Source: Streptomyces sp. NBC_01429 (GTDB taxonomy: Bacteria > Actinomycetota > Actinomycetes > Streptomycetales > Streptomycetaceae). Taken from it: a stretch of 64,000 nt of DNA. Position numbers and translations under genes: made by a program. This document shows positions 26,755 through 35,918 of the stretch, piece after piece. Numbering within the stretch: position 1 is the stretch's first letter; every line of letters starts with the position of its first letter. Location of the stretch: positions 1,364,001 to 1,428,000 of the forward strand of contig NZ_CP109599.1 in the NCBI RefSeq assembly GCF_036231945.1. Reading direction: 5' to 3'. Below the pieces are notes generated by a model. It ran no database searches and was not told where the DNA came from. It saw only the letters and a program-made list of their open reading frames with translations.

Positions 26755-28605
26755 TCAGACCATGATCTTCTCCACCAGGAGCCGGATCGCCGCGGCGACC
26801 GACTCGGCGTCGATACCGGCGGAACGCAGCTGTTCCTCCGGTGTCGCCGAGCCCGGCACGTTCCCCACGGCCAGCCGGACGAGGCGCCTGGGCGCGGGAC
26901 GGCCGTCGGAGAAGACCTCGGCCACCGCGTCCCCGATCCCGCCCTCGGGATGGTGGTCCTCCACCGTGATCAGACAGCCCGTGTCGTCCGCGGCCGCCTG
27001 GAGCGCGGTCTCGTCGGCCGGCTTGACCGAGTAGAGGTCGATGACGCGCACGGGGATGCCCTGGCGGCCGAGCGCGTCCGCGGCCTCGACGCACTCGTGG
27101 ACGGTGGTCCCTGCGGCGATCAGGGTCACCCGGTCCCCGTCGGAACGGCGCAGTGTCTTGCTGCCGCCGATGGGGAACCGCTCGTCGGGCCCGTAGATGA
27201 CCGGGGTACTGCCCCGGAGCGTGCGCAGATAGCGGACCCCGGACAGCTCGTGCGTGGTCTCCACGAGTCGTGCCGTCTGGTTGGCGTCGCAGGGGTGGAG
27301 CACCGTACTGCCGGGTACGGCGCGGAACATCGCGATGTCCTCCAGGCCCATCTGGGAGGGGCCGTCCTGGCCGATCGCGACGCCCGCGTGGGAGCCCACG
27401 ACGGTGAGGGAGGCCCTGCTGACGGCCGCCATGCGCACGAAGTCGTGGGCGCGGGTCAGGAAGGCGGCGAAGGTCGACGCGTACGGGGACAGGCCAAGCG
27501 CCTGCATGCCGACGGCCGCCGCCACCATCTGCTGTTCGGCGATGTAGCACTCGAAGTACCGCTCGGGGTGCTCCTTGGCGAAGAACTCCGCGCGGGTGGA
27601 GTCGCCGACCTCGCCGTCGAGTACGACGACGTCCTCGTGGGCCGTGCCGAGGGCGGCGAGCGCCCTGCCGTAGGCGTCGCGGGTGGCGACCTCGTCGCCC
27701 ACGTCGTAGCGCGGCAGCTCGACGGGCTCGGTCGTGCGCCCGGTGCGCAGGGTCGTCCCCGGCTCGGCGGGCTTGGCCACCGGTACCCGGATGGAGCGAC
27801 GGCCGCCCAGCTCCTCGATGGCGCTCTCCGCGTCCGGCAGCGGCTTGCCGTGCATGCCTTCGCGGTCCTCGACCGAGCGCACACCGCGCCCCTTGCGGGT
27901 GCCGGCGATGATGGCGGTCGGCCGGCGCGGGGTGGACCTCGCCTCGCCGAAGGCGGCGTCCACGGCGTCCATGTCATGGCCGTCGATCTCGACGGTGTGC
28001 CAGCCGAACGCGCGCAGCCTGCGGCCGTACGCGTCCAGGTCACGCTGGTGGCGGGTGGGTCCGCGCTGGCCCAGCCGGTTGACGTCGATGACGAGGGTCA
28101 CCGAGTCGAGATGCTGGTCGCCCGCGTGCTCGATCGCCTCCCACACGGAGCCCTCGGCCATCTCGCTGTCGCCGGAGAGCACCCACACGTGGTACGGGAC
28201 GTGGCCGAGCCGCTGTCCGGCCAGCGCCATACCGATGCCGACGGGCAGCCCCTGGCCCAGCGAGCCGGTGGCCACGTCGACCCAGGGGAGCCGCGGGGTG
28301 GGGTGGCCTTCGAGCCGGCTGCCCAGCGTCCGGTAGGTGAGGAACTCCTCCTCGTCGATCGCGCCCGCCGCCAGGTACATGGAGTACAGCAGGGGCGACG
28401 CGTGGCCCTTGGAGAAGATCAGACGGTCGTTGCCCGGGTGCTCGGGGTGGTCGCAGTCGTAGTGCAGGTGGTTGGCGAGGAGGGCCGCCATGAGGTCGGC
28501 GGCGGACATCGAGGAGGTGGGATGTCCGGACCCCGCCGTGTCGGCGACGCGTACCGAGTCGACCCTCAGTTGCTGCGCCAGTTCGGTGAGTCGTTCGCTG
28601 TTCAT
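26755..28605 (-). CDS. tkt: Transketolase
   Basis: 616 residues, complete single-chain transketolase. The thiamine-diphosphate domain has GSGHPTSSMSAAD, SKGHASPLLYS and LSGDSEMAEGSVWEA, followed by a pyrimidine-binding half (CYIAEQQMVAAAVGMQALGL) and a C-terminal domain. It exchanges two-carbon units between sugar phosphates and yields erythrose 4-phosphate for the shikimate/tryptophan route. It is somewhat shorter than the usual primary transketolase (about 660-700). It converges on staC, so is not in that operon. It could be a dedicated precursor-supply gene or an unrelated neighbour. ATG 28605 has a GGAAGGAG site. Confidence 0.88.
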   Translation of the reverse strand: MNSERLTELAQQLRVDSVRVADTAGSGHPTSSMSAADLMAALLANHLHYDCDHPEHPGNDRLIFSKGHASPLLYSMYLAAGAIDEEEFLTYRTLGSRLEGHPTPRLPWVDVATGSLGQGLPVGIGMALAGQRLGHVPYHVWVLSGDSEMAEGSVWEAIEHAGDQHLDSVTLVIDVNRLGQRGPTRHQRDLDAYGRRLRAFGWHTVEIDGHDMDAVDAAFGEARSTPRRPTAIIAGTRKGRGVRSVEDREGMHGKPLPDAESAIEELGGRRSIRVPVAKPAEPGTTLRTGRTTEPVELPRYDVGDEVATRDAYGRALAALGTAHEDVVVLDGEVGDSTRAEFFAKEHPERYFECYIAEQQMVAAAVGMQALGLSPYASTFAAFLTRAHDFVRMAAVSRASLTVVGSHAGVAIGQDGPSQMGLEDIAMFRAVPGSTVLHPCDANQTARLVETTHELSGVRYLRTLRGSTPVIYGPDERFPIGGSKTLRRSDGDRVTLIAAGTTVHECVEAADALGRQGIPVRVIDLYSVKPADETALQAAADDTGCLITVEDHHPEGGIGDAVAEVFSDGRPAPRRLVRLAVGNVPGSATPEEQLRSAGIDAESVAAAIRLLVEKIMV

Positions 28606-28686
28606 GCCGCTCCTTCCGCGAACCCCCCGGATCACGCCGGAGAGGGGCGCCTCGGGAATGCCCGGCGCACGGGCGACGCTCACGTT

Positions 28687-28714
28687 CGACTCCGGAGGGT
28701 GATAAATCGAGTCG
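28687..28714. promoter_or_regulatory. Inverted repeat upstream of transketolase
   Basis: CGACTC (28687-28692) and GAGTCG (28709-28714) flank a 16-bp spacer, 82 bp before the transketolase start. TACGGGTC is repeated just beyond (28715-28735). A regulatory site is possible, by symmetry only. The rest of 28606-28799 shows nothing else. Confidence 0.3.
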
Positions 28715-28799
28715 TACGGGTCGTTACGGGTCATACGGTCAGGTGCCCGGAGACAGCGGCGGCAAACACCGCCGGCCGCGGCCGCGGGGCCCGCGTGCC

Positions 28800-29438
28800 T
28801 CAGGGCGTGGTGGACGAGACGACGAACACCCGGGGGAATCCGGGGTCGGTCAGGTCCACCACGACGTCCTGGCTGGGCCGGGGGCTCTCCTGCCGGTGGC
28901 TGAGGCCCGCCCAGTCGTGGCCGGGGATGCCGAAGTTCCAGCCGACCACGTCCCGGTCACGGGGGGCGATGGTCAGAGAGCCGTCCTTGAGCGCGGAACG
29001 GGTGGTCCCCAGCTCGGTCAGGAAGGTGTCGAGCCGCCCGGAGGTGACGTCGAACTGCACGTACAGCCGGCTGGTGCGCCAGTTGCTGGTCTCGTAGTAG
29101 CGCACGTCCGTGGCGCCCGCCGGGACGGGCACCTCGAAGACGCGCCGCTTCATCTTGGACGGGCGCAGCTGCTGGAGGCCGGTGGCGGACGACTCCAGCT
29201 CCTTGTCGCGCCCGCTGTCGCGGCTCTGCCCGGCGGAGATCACCAGATAGCCGGCCGGGATGCCGATGAGCAGCACGATGACGATGGCCGTCAGCCAGCG
29301 GCGGCGGTTGCGGTGCCGCCGGTCCTCCGGCGGCCGGCCGCCGGGGCCGGGACCGGGGCCGGGGATCTCGCCGCCGCCCCCGTCGCCCGTACCCCCGGCT
29401 CCCGCCACGGCGCTGTCGCGCACGCTTCCCAGCGTCAT
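28800..29438 (-). CDS. Single-pass membrane protein of unknown function
   Basis: 212 residues. A Gly/Pro-rich cytoplasmic start (about 1-35), a basic stretch (RRHRNRRRW), one membrane segment (TAIVIVLLIGIPAGYLVI, about 49-67), then an outside domain of about 140 residues with no motif I recognise (PVPAGATDVRYYETSNW, FLTELGT). Its ATG overlaps the stop of the upstream ROK kinase by ATGA, so the two are coupled. Confidence 0.75.
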   Translation of the reverse strand: MTLGSVRDSAVAGAGGTGDGGGGEIPGPGPGPGGRPPEDRRHRNRRRWLTAIVIVLLIGIPAGYLVISAGQSRDSGRDKELESSATGLQQLRPSKMKRRVFEVPVPAGATDVRYYETSNWRTSRLYVQFDVTSGRLDTFLTELGTTRSALKDGSLTIAPRDRDVVGWNFGIPGHDWAGLSHRQESPRPSQDVVVDLTDPGFPRVFVVSSTTP

Positions 29439-30592
29439 GAGGCCGGGTCCTGGGGCGTGCGCGGGTTGCGGATGGCCTGCGCGTAGCGCTCGTACCGCTC
29501 GTAGCGCTCCACGCGGCGGCGCTTGGCGCGGCGGAAGCGCCGGGCCACCAGCCGGGAGAGGTCGGCGGCGCCGACCATGCCGGCCTCGGGGCCGAGCTGC
29601 GCCTTGACGATCCGGGCCTCGGGGCGGTAGCCGCGGCCGGTGAGGTTACGGCGGAAGGCGTCGCGGGCGGGGCCGATCAGCAGATCGTCGGCGGCGCTGA
29701 CGCCGCCGCCGATGACGAAGCAGGACGGGTCGAGCGCGGCGGCCAGATTGGCGATGCCGACGCCGAGCCACTGGCCGATGTCCTGGAACAGCTCGACGCA
29801 CATGGCGTCGCCCTCACGGGCGAGTTCGGTGATGAGCGGTCCGGTGATCTCCTGGACGTTGCCCTTGACCCGGTCGATGATGTTGTACGCGACCGGGGAG
29901 TCGGCGGCGGCCAGCTCCCTGGCCTCCCGTACGAGGGCGTTGCCCGAGCTGTACTGCTCCCAGCAGCCGCGGTTGCCGCACGGGCAGCGGTGGCCGCCGG
30001 GGACGACCTGCATATGGCCGAACTCGCCGGCGACGCCGAACTTACCGCGCTTGACCTGGCCGTCCTCCAGTATGGCGCCGCCGATCCCGGTGCCGAGCGT
30101 GATCATGACGAGATGGTCCTCGCCGCGCCCGGCGCCGAAGCGCCACTCGGCCCAGGCGGCCGTGTTGGCGTCGTTGTCGACCATCACCGGGACGGCGAGC
30201 CGCGAGGAGAGCGCGTCCCTGAGGGGCTCGTCGCGCCAGGCGAGATGCGGGGCGAAGAGCACCTTCGAGCGGTCCGCGTCGACCCAGCCGGCCGCGCCGA
30301 TGCCGACGGCGTGCACGTCGTGCCGGTCGGAGAGGTCGAGGACCAGCTCGACGATGGTGTCCTCGACGACCTGGGGGCTCTTGGACTTGTCCGGCGTCTC
30401 GGTCCTGAGCGTCTCCAGGATGTTGCCGTCCGGGTCGACGACGCCGGCCATCACCTTCGTGCCGCCGATGTCGATGCCGACGGTCGGCACCCGGGGCGCG
30501 GTGAGGAGGGAGCGGCGCTCCCGGGTGCCCACGGTCCGCAGGACGGTGGCGCGCGCGGTGCCCCGGTGGGCGAAGTCGCGGTAGGTGCTCAT
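29435..30592 (-). CDS. ROK-family sugar kinase (glucokinase type)
   Basis: 385 residues. The phosphate-binding GIDIGGTKVMAG is at 39-50, after an unusual 38-residue N-terminal extension. The acceptor and base loop is VDNDANTAAWAE. The ROK zinc motif CPCGNRGCWE follows a conserved G-H-x-x-V-x-P-x-G-H segment. It phosphorylates glucose or a related hexose with ATP. It lies downstream of, and on the same strand as, a CUT2 sugar transporter. The substrate is probably what that transporter brings in, or glucose. A 12-bp-stem hairpin separates it from the transporter genes. Confidence 0.85.
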   Translation of the reverse strand: MSTYRDFAHRGTARATVLRTVGTRERRSLLTAPRVPTVGIDIGGTKVMAGVVDPDGNILETLRTETPDKSKSPQVVEDTIVELVLDLSDRHDVHAVGIGAAGWVDADRSKVLFAPHLAWRDEPLRDALSSRLAVPVMVDNDANTAAWAEWRFGAGRGEDHLVMITLGTGIGGAILEDGQVKRGKFGVAGEFGHMQVVPGGHRCPCGNRGCWEQYSSGNALVREARELAAADSPVAYNIIDRVKGNVQEITGPLITELAREGDAMCVELFQDIGQWLGVGIANLAAALDPSCFVIGGGVSAADDLLIGPARDAFRRNLTGRGYRPEARIVKAQLGPEAGMVGAADLSRLVARRFRRAKRRRVERYERYERYAQAIRNPRTPQDPAS

Positions 30593-30767
30593 CGGCGCGT
30601 CCCCCTCGTGGCCGTCGGCTCAGTCTTGCCGTACCGAGTGGGGCGGCGGCTGGGTGCTCGCACGAGTCGTGTCGTCCCTGCGGGTCGGGGGCCGGCTGGC
30701 CCGGACGGGCAGCGGCGGCGGACGGTGTCCGCCCTGCCAGATTGTGCCATCCGGGGCGGGCGGGTTC

Positions 30768-30796
30768 GCTGTGCGGCCCGTCGGGGGCCGCACAGC
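30768..30796 (-). terminator. Strong terminator after the sugar ABC operon
   Basis: GCTGTGCGGCCC (30768-30779) and GGGCCGCACAGC (30785-30796) form a perfect 12-bp stem with a 5-nt loop, about 54 bp past the ATPase stop. Confidence 0.8.
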
Positions 30797-30800
30797 GGGT

Positions 30801-30819
30801 CGTACGACAGGGTCGTACG
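30801..30819. repeat. Second hairpin, CGTACGAC-AGG-GTCGTACG
   Basis: Perfect 8-bp arms around 3 nt, immediately before (in transcription order) the 12-bp-stem terminator. It may reinforce it. Confidence 0.55.
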
Positions 30820-30849
30820 GAGCGTCCTACGGAAGGACAGGACGCCGGT

Positions 30850-31671
30850 TCAGCCCTCGGGGTTCCCGCCGGCCGCCGGGCCGCCGGGGACGGGCGGGGC
30901 GGGGGCGCGCTCCAGCTCGTGGCTCAGCTCCTCCAGCTCGGAACCGCCCGCCATCTGGCGCGTCAGCTCGTCCAGGGTGATCGAGTCCTTGGTGTGGCTC
31001 CCGGCCATCACGCCGCGCTTGAGCAGCACGAATCGGTCACCGACGAGATACGCGTGGTGAGGATTGTGCGTGATGAGGACCACTCCGAGTCCCGCGTCAC
31101 GCGCGGCGGCCACGTATTTGAGCACCACACCCGACTGCTTGACCCCGAGGGCCGCCGTGGGCTCGTCCAGGACCAGGACCTTCGCGCCGAAGTGGACGGC
31201 GCGGGCGATGGCCACGCACTGGCGCTCACCGCCCGACAGGGTGCCGATCGGCTGGTCGACGTCGCGCAGGTCGATGCCCATGCCCAGCAGCGCCGTGCGG
31301 GTGGTCTCGCGCATCAGGGCGACGTCGAGCCGTTTGAACGGACCCGCGCCCTTCGTCGGCTCGGAGCCGAGGAAGAAGTTCCGCCAGACCGGCATGAGCG
31401 GGACGACGGCGAGGTCCTGGTAGACGGTGGCGATGCCCCGGTCCAGGGCCTCGCGCGGGGAGGCCAGGGAGGTGGGCTCGCCGTCGATCGAGAAGACGCC
31501 CGCGTCGTGCCGGTGCAGCCCGGCGATGATCTTGATCAGGGTGGATTTCCCGGCGCCGTTGTCGCCGAGCACACAGCTGATCTCGCCGGCGTTGACCTCC
31601 AGCGAGACGCCTTCCAGCGCGCGCACGTTGCCGTAGTACTTGCTGACGTCGTCGAGTTCGACCAGGGTCAT
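30850..31671 (-). CDS. Sugar ABC transporter ATP-binding protein (CUT2 type, single domain)
   Basis: 273 residues. Walker [11 protein letters not shown]-loop [12 protein letters not shown], signature LSGGERQ, Walker [14 protein letters not shown]-loop LITHN. It powers the permease encoded just upstream. Unlike RbsA/XylG, only one ATPase domain is present, as in FrcA-type systems, so it must act as a homodimer. The tail is Pro/Gly-rich. ATG 31671 overlaps the permease stop by ATGA. Confidence 0.92.
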   Translation of the reverse strand: MTLVELDDVSKYYGNVRALEGVSLEVNAGEISCVLGDNGAGKSTLIKIIAGLHRHDAGVFSIDGEPTSLASPREALDRGIATVYQDLAVVPLMPVWRNFFLGSEPTKGAGPFKRLDVALMRETTRTALLGMGIDLRDVDQPIGTLSGGERQCVAIARAVHFGAKVLVLDEPTAALGVKQSGVVLKYVAAARDAGLGVVLITHNPHHAYLVGDRFVLLKRGVMAGSHTKDSITLDELTRQMAGGSELEELSHELERAPAPPVPGGPAAGGNPEG

Positions 31672-32708
31672 CGGGAAGCCTCCGCGCGCTTGCGCACCCA
31701 GGCGTTGAGCAGGGTGGCCAGAAGGAGCATCGCTCCGAGGAAGAACTTGAACCAGTCCGGGTCCCACTCCGCGTACACGATGCCCTTGCTGGTCATGCCG
31801 AAGATGAACGCGCCGACCGCCGAGCCGATGGCGGAGCCGTAGCCGCCGGTGATCAGACAGCCGCCGATGACGGCCGCGATGATGTAGATCAGCTCGTTGC
31901 CGACGCCCTCGCCGGACTGGACGACGTCGAACGAGAACAGCAGGTGCTGGCCCGAGATCCAGGCGCAGAAGGCCACGCCCATGTACAGCCCGATCCTGGT
32001 CCGCACCACCGGGACGCCGACCGCGCGGGCGGCGTCGTCGTTGCCGCCCACCGCGAAGATCCAGTTTCCGAAGCGGGTCCGCAGCAGGATCCAGGTGGCC
32101 AGCGCGACGAGGGCGGCCCACCACAGGATGGTGACCTTCAGGTCGATGGAGCCGAGGGACAGCTGCGAGGCGAAGACCGCGCGGGCGGAGGCGAAGCCCT
32201 CCATGTCGCCGATGGTCTTGGTCGACACCGATTCGCTGATCAGCTTCGTCACGCCGAGATTGAGGCCGGTGAGCATCAGGAACGTGCCGAGCGTGATGAT
32301 GAAGCTGGGCAGCCGGGTGCGGGTCAGCAGGAATCCGTTGAAGACGCCGAAGGCCAGCGTGACCAGCAGCGACACCCCGACGCCCACCCAGACGTTCGCC
32401 GTCATCTCGTAGCTGAACATCGAGGAGATCAGGGCGGAGCTGGTGACCATCACACCGGCGGAGAGATCGAACTCGCCGCCGATCATCAGCAGGGCCACCG
32501 GGACGGCCATGATGCCGATCGTGGAGGCCGCGTACAGGACCGTCCCGAAGCTGGAGAGCTGGAGGAACGAGTCCGCCATGACCGCGAAGAAGAGGAAGAC
32601 GGCCACCGCGCCGACGACCGAGCCCAGCTCGGGCCGGCCGAGCAGCCGGCGCAGCGGTGAGGTGCGCAGCAGGCGTTCGTCGCCGGCGGGGGGTGCGGTC
32701 ACGCTCAC
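31668..32708 (-). CDS. Sugar ABC transporter permease (BPD_transp_2 / RbsC-like)
   Basis: 346 residues, about 8-10 membrane helices (for example [40 protein letters not shown] with the family-typical [24 protein letters not shown]). Forms the membrane channel with the neighbouring ATPase and lipoprotein. The GTG start overlaps the binding-protein stop by GTGA. Confidence 0.92.
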   Translation of the reverse strand: MSVTAPPAGDERLLRTSPLRRLLGRPELGSVVGAVAVFLFFAVMADSFLQLSSFGTVLYAASTIGIMAVPVALLMIGGEFDLSAGVMVTSSALISSMFSYEMTANVWVGVGVSLLVTLAFGVFNGFLLTRTRLPSFIITLGTFLMLTGLNLGVTKLISESVSTKTIGDMEGFASARAVFASQLSLGSIDLKVTILWWAALVALATWILLRTRFGNWIFAVGGNDDAARAVGVPVVRTRIGLYMGVAFCAWISGQHLLFSFDVVQSGEGVGNELIYIIAAVIGGCLITGGYGSAIGSAVGAFIFGMTSKGIVYAEWDPDWFKFFLGAMLLLATLLNAWVRKRAEASR

Positions 32709-33718
32709 CGGGTGCTCCGCTTGGTGTACTCGGCGAGCGCGTCGGCGTCCTTCTCCGTGATGATCTGCGGGCCGGTCAGGACGGGGCGGCCGCCGCCGAG
32801 GACGTCGGCGTTGTAGCGGTAGAGCCAGAGCAGGTCGACGGCCTCGTACCCCTGGAGGTAGGGCTGCTGGTCGACGGCGAAGCCGAGGGTGCCCGCCTTG
32901 AGGGAGGAGACGACCTTGGGGTTGAGGTCGAAGGTGTCGATCTCGGCCTTGCTGTTCGCGTTCTGCTTCGCCTTCACGGCGGCGTCCGCGAAGGGGGCAC
33001 CGAGGGTGACGACGGAGTCGATGTTCTTGTCGGTCTGGAGCTTGGCCTCGATGGACGCCTGGACGTCGGGCATGTTCGTACCGTCGACGTAGAGGTTCTG
33101 CATGGTGCCCCCGAAGGTCTTCTTGGCACCGGCGCAGCGCTGCTCGTGACCGACGTTGCCCTGCTCGTGGATGACGCAGAGGGCCTTCTTCTTGCCGCGC
33201 TCGTCCAGCTCCTCGCCGACGGCCTCACCGGCGATGGACTCGTCCTGGCCGATGTGGGTGAGCGCGCCGTACTTCTTGGACTCCGCCGCGCCCGAGTTCA
33301 CGGTGATCACCGGGATGCCCGCCTTGACGGCCTTGGTGACGACGTCCTTCATGGCGTCGGGCTTGGCGAGGGTGACGATCAGCCCGTCGACCTTCTTGTC
33401 TATGTACGACTGGACGAGCTGGGCCTGCTGCTGGCCCTCGTCGCTGTTGGCGTACAGGAACTTGATGTTGTCCTTGACTGCCGCCTGCTTGGCGCCGCCC
33501 TTGACGATGTCCCAGAAGGTGTCGCCGTCTCCCGAGTGGGTGACCATGGCCACGGTCCAGCGGGGTGTGTTCACCGCGGCCCGCCCCTCGGCGGCCCGCT
33601 GGGCCCGTTCCTCGGCGCGCTTGCCGCCGGTGCTGCTGCATCCCGCGAGGACCGATACCCCGAGGACCGCAGCCAGCACCGCGCGCATCGCGCGTACCCC
33701 TGTCCGAACCGTTGCCAC
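32705..33718 (-). CDS. Sugar ABC transporter substrate-binding lipoprotein
   Basis: 337 residues, periplasmic-binding-protein class 4 (ribose/galactose/inositol type). Signal peptide with lipobox VLAGC, so the mature protein is anchored at the Cys around residue 26. The ligand domain has [20 protein letters not shown], then [18 protein letters not shown] and IGQDE. The GTG at 33718 is chosen because AAGAAGGG lies about 10 nt upstream and the basic signal start (VRTGVRAMR) follows. The longer frame adds 34 residues that would disrupt the signal. First gene of the transporter part of the operon. The ligand is not deducible. Confidence 0.9.
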   Translation of the reverse strand: MATVRTGVRAMRAVLAAVLGVSVLAGCSSTGGKRAEERAQRAAEGRAAVNTPRWTVAMVTHSGDGDTFWDIVKGGAKQAAVKDNIKFLYANSDEGQQQAQLVQSYIDKKVDGLIVTLAKPDAMKDVVTKAVKAGIPVITVNSGAAESKKYGALTHIGQDESIAGEAVGEELDERGKKKALCVIHEQGNVGHEQRCAGAKKTFGGTMQNLYVDGTNMPDVQASIEAKLQTDKNIDSVVTLGAPFADAAVKAKQNANSKAEIDTFDLNPKVVSSLKAGTLGFAVDQQPYLQGYEAVDLLWLYRYNADVLGGGRPVLTGPQIITEKDADALAEYTKRSTR

Positions 33719-33871
33719 GACGCCGTGCCCTTCTTGAAGTAGTCCTGGAAGCGGCCGGGGGCTCGTACAGACCCGGCCCGGCGCCCAAGTATCGGTCATG
33801 GACATCCCCACGTAACCCATCGGGTACGGGATAGTCCCCGGAAGGACGCCCGGCCGGGGGCCGCCGGCCGG

Positions 33872-34783
33872 CTACGGGCGTACGAGGAGCTGGAACTCGA
33901 AGGCGTAGCGCGAGGCCCGGTAGATGTGCGAGCCGAACTCGACGGCCCGGCCGGTGTCGTCGAAGGTGGTGCGCTCCATGGTGAGCAGCGGGGCTCCGGA
34001 CGGTTCCGTCAGCAGCTCGCCCTCCTCGGCGGTGGCGGCCCGGGCGCCGACCGACTGGCGGGCGCTGTGCAGGGTGATCCCGGCGGACCGCATCATCCGG
34101 TAGAGCCCGGTGGACTCCAGCCGCCGTGTGTCGCAGTCGAACAGCCCGACCGGCAGCCGGTTGCGCAGGAACGCCATCGGTTCGTCGTGGGCGTACCGCA
34201 GCCGTTCCACGAGCAGCACCTCGGCGCCCTCGGGCACGCCGAGCGCGGCGGCGACCTGGGCGGTGGCGGGCTCGACGGTGTTGCGCAGGACGCGGGTGGC
34301 GGGGCGCTGGCCGGCCGCCTCCAGGTCGTCGTAGAGGCTGCTCAGCTCCAGCGGGCGCTTGACCTGGCTGTGCACGACCTGGGTGCCGACGCCCCGGCGG
34401 CGCACCAGCAGCCCCTTGTCGACGAGCGACTGGATGGCCTGGCGGACGGTGGGGCGGGACAGGCCGAGCCGGCCGGCGAGTTCGATCTCGTTGCCGAGCA
34501 GGCTGCCCGGCGCGAGTCCGCCCCGCTCGATGGCGGCCTCCAGCTGCTGGGCCAGCTGGAAGTAGAGCGGGACCGGGCTGGTGCGGTCGACGCCGAGCTG
34601 GAGCTGCGCGGGCTCGGGCGGTGAGGGCTCGGGCGGCGGGGACGAAGGGGGCGCGGGCGGCGGGGCACTGTCTGTCTCGGGTCCGGCGGTCTGCGGTCCG
34701 GCCGTCTCGCTTCCGGCCGTCTCCGGTCCGGGTCGGGATGATCTCGGCTGAGGGGGCACGCGCCGAGCGTAGTCGCATGCCAT
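33872..34783 (-). CDS. GntR-family repressor, HutC subfamily
   Basis: 303 residues. A long Pro/Gly/Ser-rich N-terminal tail (about 1-60) precedes a winged helix (PLYFQLAQQLEAAIERGGL, LAGRLGLSRPTVRQAIQSLVDKGLL) and a UTRA effector domain (LLVERLRYAHDEPMAFLRN, LTMERTTFDDTGRAVEFG, YRASRYAFEFQL). It lies upstream of the transporter genes and divergent from a dehydrogenase, with a perfect palindrome before its start. It probably controls both units according to a sugar or sugar-phosphate. The true start may be internal, since the tail is low-complexity. Confidence 0.88.
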   Translation of the reverse strand: MACDYARRVPPQPRSSRPGPETAGSETAGPQTAGPETDSAPPPAPPSSPPPEPSPPEPAQLQLGVDRTSPVPLYFQLAQQLEAAIERGGLAPGSLLGNEIELAGRLGLSRPTVRQAIQSLVDKGLLVRRRGVGTQVVHSQVKRPLELSSLYDDLEAAGQRPATRVLRNTVEPATAQVAAALGVPEGAEVLLVERLRYAHDEPMAFLRNRLPVGLFDCDTRRLESTGLYRMMRSAGITLHSARQSVGARAATAEEGELLTEPSGAPLLTMERTTFDDTGRAVEFGSHIYRASRYAFEFQLLVRP

Positions 34784-34808
34784 GTTGACGGGAAGCCGGG
34801 AAGTCAGG

Positions 34809-34820
34809 TTGTCCGGACAA
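34809..34820. promoter_or_regulatory. Putative GntR operator
   Basis: TTGTCCGGACAA is a perfect 12-bp palindrome between gntR and the dehydrogenase, 5 bp before a TTGACA box. It matches the general size and symmetry of HutC-type operators. No second copy is seen before the binding-protein gene. Confidence 0.6.
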
Positions 34821-34824
34821 TTGC

Positions 34825-34853
34825 TTGACAGCGTGTGTGCCCTGTGAACACCT
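34825..34853 (+). promoter_or_regulatory. Putative promoter of the Gfo/Idh/MocA gene
   Basis: TTGACA (34825-34830) is a consensus -35 box. The region 17-18 bp later (ACACCT or nearby) is only a weak -10. The GntR palindrome directly precedes it. Confidence 0.35.
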
Positions 34854-34860
34854 TGGGGCC

Positions 34861-35865
34861 ATGCGCATCGGACTCATCGGCACCGGCCGTATCGGCACCT
34901 TCCACGCGGGCGTTCTCAGCCGTCATCGGGAGGTCGGCTCCCTGGTCGTCGCGGACACGGACGCGGCGCGGGCCGCGCACGTGGCCGACCGTACGGGGGC
35001 GACGGCGGCCCCCTCCGTCGACGAGATCTTCTCGTGGGGCGTGGACGCCGTGGTGATCGCCTCGGCGACCTCCGCCCACGCCGACCTCATCAGCCGGGCC
35101 GCGCGGGCCGGGCTGCCCGCCTTCTGCGAGAAGCCGATCGCGCTGGATCTGCCGGGCACCCTGAGCGCGGTGGGCGAGGTCGAGGCCGCCGGCACGGTGC
35201 TCCAGCTGGGCTTCATGCGCCGCTTCGACGAGGGGTACGCCATGGCGCGCGAGCTCGTACGGTCGGGACGGCTCGGCCGGCTGCACACCGTACGGGCGAT
35301 CACCTCGGACCCGGCGCCGCCGCCCGCCGCGTATCTGCCGCTGTCCGGCGGTCTGTACCGCGACTGTCTGGTCCACGACTTCGACATCATGCGCTGGGTC
35401 ACCGGGCGGGAGGTGGTGGAGGTGTACGCGACGGGCTCGGACGCGGGGCCCGCGATGTTCGCCGAGGCGGGCGACATCGACACCGCCGCCGCCGTACTCA
35501 CCCTGGAGGACGGGACGCTGGCCACCGCCACCGCGACCCGCTGCAACGGCGCCGGCTACGACGTACGGATGGAACTGGCCGGTGAGCTGGACCAGTTCGC
35601 GGTCGGCCTCGACGACCGTACGCCGATCACCTCCACCGAGCCCAAGGGCCCGCCGCCCTGCGACAACCCGTGGCCCGGCTTCCTGGAGCGGTTCGCCCCC
35701 GCCTACGAGGCCGAGCTGGACGCCTTCCTCCAGGTCGTCACCGGCACCCTGGAGAACCCCTGCGACGGCCGCGAGGCGCTGCACGCGCTGCGCATCGCGG
35801 AGGCGTGCGAGCTGTCGCGGCGCGAGCGGCGCCCGGTGAGTCTGGCGGAGATCCCGGGCGGCTGA
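34861..35865 (+). CDS. Gfo/Idh/MocA-family NAD(P)-dependent sugar/inositol dehydrogenase
   Basis: 334 residues. Rossmann motif GLIGTGRIGTFHAG at the N-terminus, the family signature EKPIALDL near residue 95, and the catalytic region DCLVHDFDIMRW (conserved Asp/His). The family includes inositol 2-dehydrogenases and other cyclitol or sugar dehydrogenases. With a CUT2 transporter and GntR regulator next door, inositol or a related polyol is the best guess. The ATG at 34861 starts exactly at the fold. The ribosome-binding site is weak. Confidence 0.85.
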   Translation: MRIGLIGTGRIGTFHAGVLSRHREVGSLVVADTDAARAAHVADRTGATAAPSVDEIFSWGVDAVVIASATSAHADLISRAARAGLPAFCEKPIALDLPGTLSAVGEVEAAGTVLQLGFMRRFDEGYAMARELVRSGRLGRLHTVRAITSDPAPPPAAYLPLSGGLYRDCLVHDFDIMRWVTGREVVEVYATGSDAGPAMFAEAGDIDTAAAVLTLEDGTLATATATRCNGAGYDVRMELAGELDQFAVGLDDRTPITSTEPKGPPPCDNPWPGFLERFAPAYEAELDAFLQVVTGTLENPCDGREALHALRIAEACELSRRERRPVSLAEIPGG

Positions 35866-35918
35866 GGCCGGCCGGGACCTCCGGGTCGCCGGGCCACCGG
35901 GCCGCCGACGCCGTACGG

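Noticed and set aside
26755..28605. Transketolase as split N- and C-terminal subunit genes
   Set aside because: One unbroken frame of 616 codons contains both the thiamine-binding and the pyrimidine-binding halves.
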